From the NCBI GenBank assembly GCA_947627615.1, contig CANQWS010000026.1:1-43179 (forward strand): a stretch of 43,179 nucleotides of DNA, read 5' to 3'. Position 1 is the stretch's first letter, and every line of letters begins with the position of its first letter. The DNA is from an uncultured Muribaculaceae bacterium (lineage in GTDB: Bacteria > Bacteroidota > Bacteroidia > Bacteroidales > Muribaculaceae). The position numbers were made by a program, and so were the translations under genes. The notes below the pieces were generated by a model, which had not been told where the DNA came from, ran no database searches, and saw nothing but the letters and a program-made list of their open reading frames with translations. This document shows, piece after piece, positions 1-7,000 of this stretch.

Positions 1-656
1 TTGCGGTCGATGTCCACGAGTCCGCGAGACAGCTTCAGGTCCCAGTGGGGGAAGCAGTCCGAGAAGTGGGCGTCGGTCTTGAGGGTGAAGCCGTCGTGCA
101 CGAGGTCCATGATCATGGGGTGCTGCTCAAAGACGTTGTTGAGGGCCTCGTAGGTGGCGGCGGTGGTGCCGATGCTGGTGGCGGCGGTCGGAGCGGTGGT
201 GGCCTCGGTGGCCTCGGCGGTGGAGGAGGGCGCGGTGGGCGCCTCCTCCTCGGTCTTCTGCTCCTGCTGGGGCTCGTCGTCCTCGGGGTCGTAGGTCTTC
301 TCGGTGCCGTCGTCGTTGAGGAAGGAGAGGTAGCGCTTGAGAGAACCGGAGTTGGGCCCCTCGTAGTGCCAGCGGATTTTCTCGGCGAGCATCTTGACGG
401 GGGCGGGCCAGTCCTCGGAGCCGCCCAGGTTGTCGTAGTAGCCGCAGAGGAAAGCGGCGCCGGGGTCCTCGGCGACGATTGCGCGCATGCGGGGGAGGTC
501 TTCCGGATCCCAGGTGAAGGGGATGTTGTCGCCGCCGTCCTCGGGGCAGAAGAACTCGATGTCCCAGCTGCGCCCGGTCTTCCAGATAGCGAACCAGAGG
601 GTCCCCTGGTTCAGGTCGTCCTTGTACTCCTTGCAGATGTCATACAGGCTTGCCAT
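1..656 (-). CDS. early phage protein, 3' end beyond window
   Basis: At least 218 codons are visible and the reading frame is still open at the window edge, so the C-terminus is missing. The ATG at 656 follows a good ribosome site (AAGGAGGACAA). The first ~120 residues are acidic and aromatic-rich, followed by a Thr/Ala/Glu/Gln-rich low-complexity linker (about residues 125-165). A second segment (EQHPMIMDLVHDGFTL) then resembles the start of the gene at 41973-42428 (EEHPWIQGFLDHGFTV), suggesting a shared domain. No function is recognised. It is the second gene after the early leftward promoter at 864-892, so it is probably expressed early. Joining the two window ends directly does not give a sensible C-terminus. 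Confidence 0.75.
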   Translation of the reverse strand, partial: MASLYDICKEYKDDLNQGTLWFAIWKTGRSWDIEFFCPEDGGDNIPFTWDPEDLPRMRAIVAEDPGAAFLCGYYDNLGGSEDWPAPVKMLAEKIRWHYEGPNSGSLKRYLSFLNDDGTEKTYDPEDDEPQQEQKTEEEAPTAPSSTAEATEATTAPTAATSIGTTAATYEALNNVFEQHPMIMDLVHDGFTLKTDAHFSDCFPHWDLKLSRGLVDIDR

Positions 657-697
657 GATGTTGTCCTCCTTAATAGGTTGTGTGCCCGGTCAGGGGC

Positions 698-829
698 TCA
701 GGTCTTGTCGGTGCCAGCCGCGTCCGCGACTCCGTTGATGTACCCCCTGAAGTATTCCAGCTTGGATGGGTCCAGGAGCTTCAGGGCCTCCGCGAGTCGG
801 GCGGCGAGGGCTTTCTCGGCCTCGGTCAT
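698..829 (-). CDS. small early phage protein (43 aa)
   Basis: A 43-residue, helix-rich acidic protein (MTEAEKALAARLAEALKLL...). The ATG at 829 is preceded by AGGAGAGGGGGTGG. It is the first gene downstream of the consensus leftward promoter at 864-892 and lies divergent from the repressor, so it is the first gene expected on lytic induction. From memory, small proteins of this sort with a KLEYFRGYINGVA-like segment are common beside repressors in Clostridia prophages. A role such as Cro-like control or an antirepressor is possible by position only, since no DNA-binding motif is visible. Confidence 0.65.
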   Translation of the reverse strand: MTEAEKALAARLAEALKLLDPSKLEYFRGYINGVADAAGTDKT

Positions 830-863
830 TGGGTTCCACCCCCTCTCCTGTGCCGGTGTCACC

Positions 864-892
864 ATTATAAGCCACAACGTCACGCCTGTCAA
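864..892 (-). promoter_or_regulatory. consensus sigma-70 early lytic promoter
   Basis: Read on the - strand, TTGACA (892-887) and TATAAT (869-864) are separated by exactly 17 bp. This is a full consensus promoter pointing toward the 829 and 656 genes. It lies back to back with the repressor promoter at 924-952, the usual layout of a temperate-phage switch. The palindrome GGTGTCACC (855-863) sits just downstream of the -10 box and is a candidate operator. Related half-sites GCCACAACG and GTGCCAACG occur within and upstream of the promoter. Confidence 0.85.
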
Positions 893-923
893 CCCCCTTT
901 TTTGTGCCAACGAAACTTTTTTC

Positions 924-952
924 TTGACGGCAGTCGGAGGATCTGGTACAAT
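924..952 (+). promoter_or_regulatory. sigma-70 promoter of the repressor
   Basis: TTGACG (924-929) and TACAAT (947-952) are separated by 17 bp. Transcription should start near 959, so the mRNA leader is very short and the AGGAGGTG ribosome site (961-968) lies almost at its 5' end. It faces away from the early promoter at 864-892, and the ~30 bp between the two -35 boxes is the likely zone of repressor control. Confidence 0.75.
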
Positions 953-973
953 GGTCTGGAAGGAGGTGAGGGG

Positions 974-1489
974 GTGAAAGAGAGGATAAAGGAGCTCCGG
1001 AGGCACCTCGGACTGACGCAACAGGAGTTTGCGGCGAAGATAAGGATTGACCGAAGCGCCATAGCTAACTATGAGCGCGGCACGCGCGCTCCTGGGAACA
1101 CGGTCATTGACCAGATCTGCCAGAAGTACGGGGTATCCGAGGAGTGGCTGCGGACCGGTGAAGGTCCTATGCTCATCGAGCAGACGAAGGAGGAGGAGCT
1201 GACGCAGTTCTTTGACAAGGTGCTGTCGGATACTCCGGGGAGCTTCCGGCGCAACCTGGTCTCCGCGCTGGCGCGCCTGGATGAGAAGCACTGGCAGATG
1301 CTCGCGGAGGTCGCGGAGGTTCTGAAAGACACACCAATTCCGGATCCGGAGCCGGTGGTGCTGACTCCGGAGGAGAAGGCAGAGGCCGCCGCCGCCGAGT
1401 ACTACCAGCAGGTGCTGGCTGAGGAAAAAGCGGCGGAAAGGTTATCTGCTTCGCACGGTGGCGCCTGCGGCACCGCTGAGACGGCGTAA
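974..1489 (+). CDS. CI-like XRE-family phage repressor
   Basis: 171 residues. The GTG start at 974 is chosen because AAGGAGGTG lies just upstream and the conserved helix-turn-helix begins immediately (VKERIKELRRHLGLTQQEFA). Residues ~1-60 form a canonical XRE DNA-binding domain (LTQQEFA, IDRSAIANYERG, CQKYGVSEEWLRTGEG). The C-terminal half is helical and Ala/Glu-rich, with no LexA-like Ser/Lys peptidase domain visible. Inactivation is therefore probably not by RecA-stimulated self-cleavage, although this is inference. It is the first gene of the rightward lysogeny operon and is presumed to repress the divergent early promoter. Confidence 0.88.
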   Translation: MKERIKELRRHLGLTQQEFAAKIRIDRSAIANYERGTRAPGNTVIDQICQKYGVSEEWLRTGEGPMLIEQTKEEELTQFFDKVLSDTPGSFRRNLVSALARLDEKHWQMLAEVAEVLKDTPIPDPEPVVLTPEEKAEAAAAEYYQQVLAEEKAAERLSASHGGACGTAETA

Positions 1490-1495
1490 GACAAA

Positions 1496-1525
1496 AGCCC
1501 GGCAGGGCGTAAGCTCTGCCGGGCT
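1496..1525 (+). other. perfect 10-bp hairpin after the repressor gene
   Basis: AGCCCGGCAG (1496-1505) pairs perfectly with CTGCCGGGCT (1516-1525), 7 nt after the repressor stop. On the + strand it is followed by ATATAAAGG rather than a T-run, so it may stabilise the message or attenuate it. On the - strand it is followed by TTTTG and could stop leftward transcription coming from the integrase side. Confidence 0.6.
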
Positions 1526-1547
1526 ATATAAAGGAGGAGGTGGTGGT

Positions 1548-1847
1548 ATGCTGGATCCGTTTTATGGCTACTTCGATGACGACGGGGTAACGAGCACAGA
1601 CAGACTGATTGAGAGAGCCAGGAAGCACGCGGAGAAGCACGAGGAAGACCCGGTGGTCTGTCTGGCGAAGCTGGCCGTACACAAGGCAGAGCGGGTTGAC
1701 GAGTTGGCCCGCAAGCTGAGGGAAACGGAAGCGAGGCTGGAAGAGTCCAGGGAAGAGAACAACAGGTTGCACGGAATGAACGAGGCGCTGATCTTTATGA
1801 TGTTCCTTGTGGCCCTCTCCTTTATCATCATGGTGTTCAAGGGGTAA
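1548..1847 (+). CDS. coiled-coil protein with C-terminal membrane anchor
   Basis: 99 residues. The ATG at 1548 lies after AAGGAGGAGGTGGT. The protein has a helical charged body (heptad-rich stretch from about residue 50, VDELARKLRETEARLEES) and one C-terminal transmembrane segment (LIFMMFLVALSFIIMVF), giving a tail-anchored topology with the coiled coil in the cytoplasm. It lies in the lysogeny operon between repressor and integrase, so it should be made in the lysogen. That position fits a superinfection-exclusion or lysogenic-conversion role, but no family was recognised and this is inference from location only. Confidence 0.75.
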   Translation: MLDPFYGYFDDDGVTSTDRLIERARKHAEKHEEDPVVCLAKLAVHKAERVDELARKLRETEARLEESREENNRLHGMNEALIFMMFLVALSFIIMVFKG

Positions 1848-1850
1848 AGA

Positions 1851-1888
1851 ATGGCCCCGCCAGCTCTGACCAGCCGGCGAGGCCCCAT
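1851..1888 (+). other. GC-rich imperfect hairpin before integrase
   Basis: ATGGCCCCGCC pairs with GGCGAGGCCCCAT, leaving one bulged base, directly after the stop of the 1548-1847 gene. No T-run follows on the + strand, while on the - strand TTCTTT follows. It could reduce read-through into the integrase leader. Confidence 0.45.
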
Positions 1889-1906
1889 ATCAATGTTTGG
1901 AGGACA

Positions 1907-1963
1907 ATGAATATGGCGATGGTAATTGTAACACGGATTGGCGGTGCTGTCAAGCATGCGTAG
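1907..1963 (+). CDS. 18-codon leader ORF overlapping integrase start
   Basis: ATG at 1907 follows TTTGGAGGACA, the best ribosome site in this stretch. It encodes MNMAMVIVTRIGGAVKHA and stops at TAG 1961-1963, overlapping the integrase ATG (1956-1958) in the arrangement ATGCGTAG. The integrase itself has no convincing ribosome site, so translation of this leader probably delivers ribosomes to it by coupling. A frameshift joining the two frames is an alternative. Confidence 0.45.
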   Translation: MNMAMVIVTRIGGAVKHA

Positions 1964-2996
1964 GGCGAACGGAACGGGAGGAATTGTGGACCTCGGGCCG
2001 CGCCGCCGCCGCCGCTATGGTGTGCGCGTGTCGTACAGCGACAGGCCGGGCCACTATAAACAGCGGTACCTGGGGTACTACGCAACCGTCAAAGAGGCTC
2101 AAGCGGCGCTCGACGAGTATAACGCGGAGGGGCGCACGCCCGAGGCCAGGGGCATTACTCTCGGAGAGGTCTACGAGCAGTGGTCCGAGAGGAAGTTCCG
2201 GAAGATAGGACAGTCTGCGCAGAAGGGTTATAACAACGCCTGGGCGCGTCTGTCAGTGCTGAAAGATAAGGAGATGGCGTTCATCACTCTAGACGACCTG
2301 CAGGGCGTCGTAGACGCTCAGGAGCGGGAAGGGATTGCTCCTGGTACCATAGTGAAGTACAAGTCCCTTATGGGCGCTCTGTACCGGCACGCTATGGAGC
2401 GGGATATTGTTTCGAAGGACTGGTCCCAGTTCGTGGAGCTCCCGAAAGCAGAGGCCAGAGTGAAAAAAGACGCGCTCACGGAGGAGCAGGTGTCGAAGGT
2501 CCGGGAGATGGCGGAGGCCGAGGTTCCCTGGGCTGATACGGTTCTGCTGCTCTGCTACACCGGCTTCCGTATCTCCGAGTTCCTGGCGCTCACTCCTGAC
2601 TCCTTCCACCGCAAGGGCGATATCTGCTGGTTACAGGGCGGCATGAAGACGGAAGCGGGAAAGAACAGGGTGGTTCCGGTGCATCCGTCCGTGCAGGGCT
2701 ACCTTGAGGCGTGGCTGCGGAAGGGTGGAAAGCGCCTGATCTGTGGGCCGTTGGGCGGCGGTATCGGGGACTCCGACTACAGAGCGGACTGCTTCAGCCC
2801 GATTGTGGAGGCGCTCGGGGTTCCGGAGGCGTCGCCGCACTGGTGCAGGTACACCGCAGCAAGCCGGATGCGAATGGCCGGGGTTGATCCGGTTGCAATC
2901 AAGCGGATTCTCGGGCACGCTGACGCGGACATCACGGGCCACTACACGAAAGTGACGGTGGAATATCTCTTCCAGGAGATGAAGAAGGTTCCGTAG
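1956..2996 (+). CDS. int: tyrosine site-specific integrase
   Basis: 346 residues counted from ATG 1956; a TTG at 1938 is an alternative start. It has an N-terminal Arg-rich arm-binding part (RRRRRYGVRVSYS), a SAM-like core-binding domain in the middle, and a C-terminal catalytic domain with R205 (TGFRISE), H295 and R298 (HWCRYTAASR), H321 (ILGHADADITGHY) and nucleophile Y330. The usual HxLRHT box is HWCRYT here. It catalyses integration and excision between attP and attB. The intergenic region just downstream (2997-3237) holds repeats suitable for an attachment site. Translation may be coupled to the leader ORF at 1907-1963. Confidence 0.93.
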   Translation: MRRANGTGGIVDLGPRRRRRYGVRVSYSDRPGHYKQRYLGYYATVKEAQAALDEYNAEGRTPEARGITLGEVYEQWSERKFRKIGQSAQKGYNNAWARLSVLKDKEMAFITLDDLQGVVDAQEREGIAPGTIVKYKSLMGALYRHAMERDIVSKDWSQFVELPKAEARVKKDALTEEQVSKVREMAEAEVPWADTVLLLCYTGFRISEFLALTPDSFHRKGDICWLQGGMKTEAGKNRVVPVHPSVQGYLEAWLRKGGKRLICGPLGGGIGDSDYRADCFSPIVEALGVPEASPHWCRYTAASRMRMAGVDPVAIKRILGHADADITGHYTKVTVEYLFQEMKKVP

Positions 2997-3237
2997 GTTT
3001 GTAACTTGCGGCACAAAACCGTGCAAAACGCCGATATGGAAACGTGCTCGAAAAGTTGCGAAAATCCGGTGAAACCGCCAGATTTGCAGCTATTTTGGCT
3101 GGTGTGTGCGCTGCACCGATTCTTCAGAGGAAACGGCAATTGCCCGGAAACTCTTGCGGCACAAGGGCTTCCGGGCAGTTTGTATACAGTACGTATACAG
3201 TACGTAACTTTCAGGGGAAACGCGGGCAAAGCGCCAG
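2997..3237. other. candidate attP region (repeat-rich intergenic)
   Basis: 241 bp without a convincing gene lie between integrase and endolysin. They contain a 12-bp direct repeat CTTGCGGCACAA at 3005-3016 and 3153-3164, an inverted repeat TGCCCGGAA/TTCCGGGCA (3141-3149, 3169-3177) enclosing the second copy, and a tandem pair GTATACAGTAC (3182-3192, 3193-3203), each containing the palindrome GTATAC. Direct repeats plus a short palindrome beside int are typical of arm and core sites for tyrosine recombinases. The 3141-3177 hairpin followed by GTTTGTAT could also terminate int. The core cannot be assigned without an attB. Confidence 0.5.
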
Positions 3238-4035
3238 TTACACTTTTGCGGCCCTCTTGGCCATGATTGCGGCCTCCTGGCGGGTCACGTAGGACTTGGG
3301 GCGGGTGCCGTCGATGATCCCCAGCTCGGCGGCTTCCTTCAGCTCCTTCTCGGCCCAGCCGTCGGCGGGCTGCTTCGCGCGGGCGTTCTCGCGCTCGGTC
3401 AGAACCTCGTTGACGATGCGCTTCACTTCTTCTGCGGTCATGTCGTCTTCCTCCTTATGTTCGGTGGTCTTGGGCGGCGTCGGGGCCGCGCTTGTATAGG
3501 TGACGTACGGCAGCTTGCCGTGCTTGGTCCAGGTCCGGGTATTGTACCCGCTCTTCTTCCCGATGTTCCCAACGGCGGTTACCTGCACGCAGTTCTTCCA
3601 CTTCGGGGAGCACTCCACGGCGAGTCCGTTGCCGATGTAGATTCCGATGTGCCCGGACATCCATACGGCCTCGCCAACGGCCATGCCGGTCCAGCCGCTG
3701 GAAGAAACGCCGCTGCACACTTTGATCATGGAGTCCGCTCCGATATCCGGCACGCCGTTCGCGGCATACTTCGCGCCGCCGTAGGCCTTCGTGGCGTCGC
3801 CGTTCCAGCCCCAGAGAATCCCCTTAATGAGGCATACGCAGTCAAACCCGAAGGTGTCGGAGGTTGCAGCGCGGATGAGCCTGGTGCGGGCGGCTTTCTT
3901 ATTGTAGGCCGTGTTCCTCGTGTAGCGCTCCTTATTCGCTGCGGTCATAGGGGCGCCGAAGCACCCGAGAACATACAGCGTTTTGTAGTGGTCCGCGATA
4001 TACTTTGCCTTCTCGGCCAGCTCTGCTGCTGTCAT
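3238..4035 (-). CDS. NlpC/P60-type endolysin with SLH-like C-terminus
   Basis: 265 residues; ATG 4035 follows AAGGGGAG. The N-terminal ~180 residues look like an NlpC/P60-type peptidoglycan peptidase, with a probable catalytic Cys66 in FGFDCVC and His129 in GHIGIYIGNG. A Pro/Thr/Glu-rich linker follows (about 185-205). The last ~45 residues (WAEKELKEAAELGIIDGT, then VTRQEAAIMAKRA) resemble an S-layer-homology-like cell-wall-binding repeat. It should cleave host peptidoglycan stems at the end of infection after holin action. It is the last gene of the leftward late region, about 19 kb from the holin-like genes, with a hairpin in the gap after the giant gene. Confidence 0.85.
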   Translation of the reverse strand: MTAAELAEKAKYIADHYKTLYVLGCFGAPMTAANKERYTRNTAYNKKAARTRLIRAATSDTFGFDCVCLIKGILWGWNGDATKAYGGAKYAANGVPDIGADSMIKVCSGVSSSGWTGMAVGEAVWMSGHIGIYIGNGLAVECSPKWKNCVQVTAVGNIGKKSGYNTRTWTKHGKLPYVTYTSAAPTPPKTTEHKEEDDMTAEEVKRIVNEVLTERENARAKQPADGWAEKELKEAAELGIIDGTRPKSYVTRQEAAIMAKRAAKV

Positions 4036-4054
4036 GTGATCTCCCCTTTTCTGT

Positions 4055-4086
4055 TGGGGCCGCCGCCGCTGCCGGAAGCGGCCCCA
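4055..4086 (-). other. 9-bp GC hairpin between giant gene and endolysin
   Basis: TGGGGCCGC (4055-4063) and GCGGCCCCA (4078-4086) are perfectly complementary, lying 7 bp past the giant gene's stop. On the - strand AACAGAAAAG follows rather than a T-run, so it is not a typical intrinsic terminator. It may protect the 3' end of a processed message or partly attenuate endolysin expression. Confidence 0.5.
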
Positions 4087-4092
4087 TTGATA

Positions 4093-7000
4093 TTACTTGT
4101 GGTAGTTGTTCTCCTTCAGCTTCTTCAGCCTGTCGTCATCGGGGGTCCAGTAGATGGAGGACAGGTACTCAAGCTCCTTCTTGGTCAAGCCGGGCAGGAG
4201 CTTCTTTGCCTGCTCGATGGTGTTTTCCTTCCTGCTTCCGGCTATGGTCTTCCCGTCCTTATCCTTGTCGGCCTCGGCCATATTGTAGGCCGTACGGAAC
4301 AGAAGGGCCTCACCCGTGTCAACCCCATAGGCGTCGCCGCTGGTTGCCCAGTACATCCATTTATCCATGCCGTACTCGCCGTTGGATACCTCCTCAAGCG
4401 CTCGCGCTTTGGAGAGACTTGCGGCGGCGGACAGCAGCTTGTCTTTGGTGTCGTCGTCCAGGGAGTCGAAACCACGGCTTCCGGTGATACGCTCTTCTGC
4501 CTCGCTGTAGTACTCCGCCCGGCTGTTGCTGTACTGCTGATAGGTAGCAGGATCCAGGTCCTCCGGTCCGAACGCGTCTTTCTTCTCGCCGCCGTCGCCG
4601 TATTTGGTGCGGATGTTGGCGAGTGCCATAGACTCTTCCGGCAGAGTGTACGAGGTGTCCTTCGACTTCCTCTTGTAGCGGGTGCTCATGGCGCTCTCGA
4701 TCTGCGCGCCGTCGATGGCGTTATCTCCGAGGCCGTCTGTCATTTCCATCAGCTCCGAGGCCATGCGGTTGTAGGCGTCGGTGTCTCCGGATTCCAAGGC
4801 GGCGTACATGGTGTCGTAGTACTTCGCCTTGCTCTTCGTCGGATCCTCCGTCAGCTTCAGGTAGTCCCACTGTCCGAGGGTGTCTCCCTCTGCGGTTTTG
4901 GTGACGTGGGTGAACAGGGCGCGGAAAATATTCAGAACGTTCTCTACCGGGATTCCAACGGATTTGCTCGCGGCCTCCACGGTGTTGATAACCTTCGTCC
5001 TGTGCGCGGCCCAGTCGATTTTCTCGCCCGCCTGGGCCTTCTCCACAATGTCCTTCAGCACGCTCGTGAAGTCGGTGAACGAGGTCACAGTATCTGAAAG
5101 CGCCTGGACGGTGGTGGCCTCCATGCCGTAGTAGTCGTCGCCAAAGATCTGGCTTGCCGCCAGCTCGTAGGCGTCGCCGCCAAACGGTATGCCGGAGAGG
5201 GCGTCGCTTACCATGTCCTTCCCGATGGCAGACAGCACGCTTTGCAGGGTCATTGTGCCGTCGTCGTCCTCGTACTTGTCGGGGCGTCCTCTGAACGCGG
5301 CCCAGGCCATAGTCATGCCCGCGAATACTGCCAGCTGTCCAAGCTGAGAAGTTACGGCGCGGGCCCAGTCTGTGCGCGCCTGCTTCAGCTCTGCCTGCAC
5401 GCGCTCCGCCTTCTCCGGGTCTGCGTTCTTCCTGGCCGCTTTCGTCTTGGCCTGAAGGTTCTTTGCCGCGTCGTACAGAATGTTGGTATTCTGGAAGGGC
5501 TGAGTCTTGAACATCTGCAGGTTTGCAAGCAGGGAGTCTTCACTCCGGAGGAGCTGCGGGCGCTGCATGACGCTGTAGTTCGGCTGAGTCTCTTCAATGA
5601 CTCGGTTGTAGATGTCTGCGACTGCGCGGTAGTACTTGTCGCTGCCAACCTGGAGGTCTTTGTTGTTGGCGCGGACGTAGTATTCCGACGCCTTCCACAG
5701 CTTCCGGGTTGTTATGACGTCCACTGCCTGCACCCAGTTCAGGAGAACAGGGAGCCTCATGCCTTGCTTTACCATGTCACCAAGCTCTCTCGTGGAATAC
5801 CCCTTGCTGCGATACCATTGCAGGGGCGTGTACCTCTCGATGAGACGCAGGTCAACCTTGCCTACGTTCCCCATAGCTTTGATGAGGGGGCTCCACCCAA
5901 GAACGGCGGCGGCAGTCGGGTACGATGCCGCCTGCTTCATTGCAACAGACAGGTTCAGAGTCAGGACGGCTCCGGCATAGTTGGAGCGGAGCTTGCTGAA
6001 CATCTTGCCCCACTGGTTCTGCTCTCTTCCGGCGCCTTGCAGGTCTGCCATCATCTTTTCAATGTACTTCAGCCCCGCCTCCCCCCACTTGTTTTCAATG
6101 GCCTTCTTCACGGAGTCGACGTAGTATTCCTTCTCCTTTTTCTTGTTTATTGCGTTCAGAGTGACGTTCAGCAGCTTGTTCATGTCGCGGACTGGGATAG
6201 CAAGCCCGACGTACTTGGCGTGCATTGCTATGGCCTGTTCAATCACGGCGTTCGCGTCGCGCAGGTAGATAGGGTTGCTGGCATTTACACGGTCCTTCAG
6301 TATGCCCATGCCTTCTATTGTGCTGTCCTGCTTCAGGGACTCGAACTCGCTGCGGGTGAACCTGGTGTCTGTATTGATGGGGAAGTAGTCATCAACCTGC
6401 GCGAGGGAGTAGCCCTTCAGGCGTTCAGATACTCTGTTGATAGAGTCCTTCGACGTGGTGTTGAGATATCTGTGAACTGCCTGGGCGAACTCGATCTCTT
6501 TGGCCGTCATCTCGTCCGTGATTGCGCGTACCTGCGAGGCTGTGACCTTCATGGTTGTGCCGCGTGCGTAGGCCTCCGCAATGTCACCTTTCTTATACAG
6601 CTTGATGTCGGGGACGGTGATACCTCCCGATACGATGTGCTTCAGGTTCTGAGGGTTCATGGAATGCAGATACAGCGCCGTCCTCATGGCCGGGGTAATG
6701 ACTGCGGTTACCTCTCCCTTTTTGTTCCTCCCGTGGATCTCGATCTCTGCGGCGTGCTTGCCGGAGAAGAACCTGGTGAACTCCATGTCCTCCGCAAAGC
6801 GGTTGAACGGGCGCTCCGCTCGCATCTGGTAGTCAAGCATTTTCCTCTGCCCGTCGGCCAGGGCAATCGTCCTGCGGTACAGCGGGTCGTCTTCCACGTA
6901 CCCGGTCATTCTGTGCATTTCCCGGACGGGGGATAGGGTCTCCGTCACCAGCAGCTTGTCTACAGGTCCGCCTTTGCTCCCTTCTGCCGCGTCAATGTCT

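Noticed and set aside
3457-5097. Long + strand open frame opposite endolysin and the giant gene
   Set aside because: It lacks a ribosome site and is the antisense shadow of strongly supported - strand genes in GC-rich DNA, where stop codons are rare. The same applies to long + strand frames at 5242-6936, 25341-27065, 28535-29950, 31413-33755 and 38910-40787.
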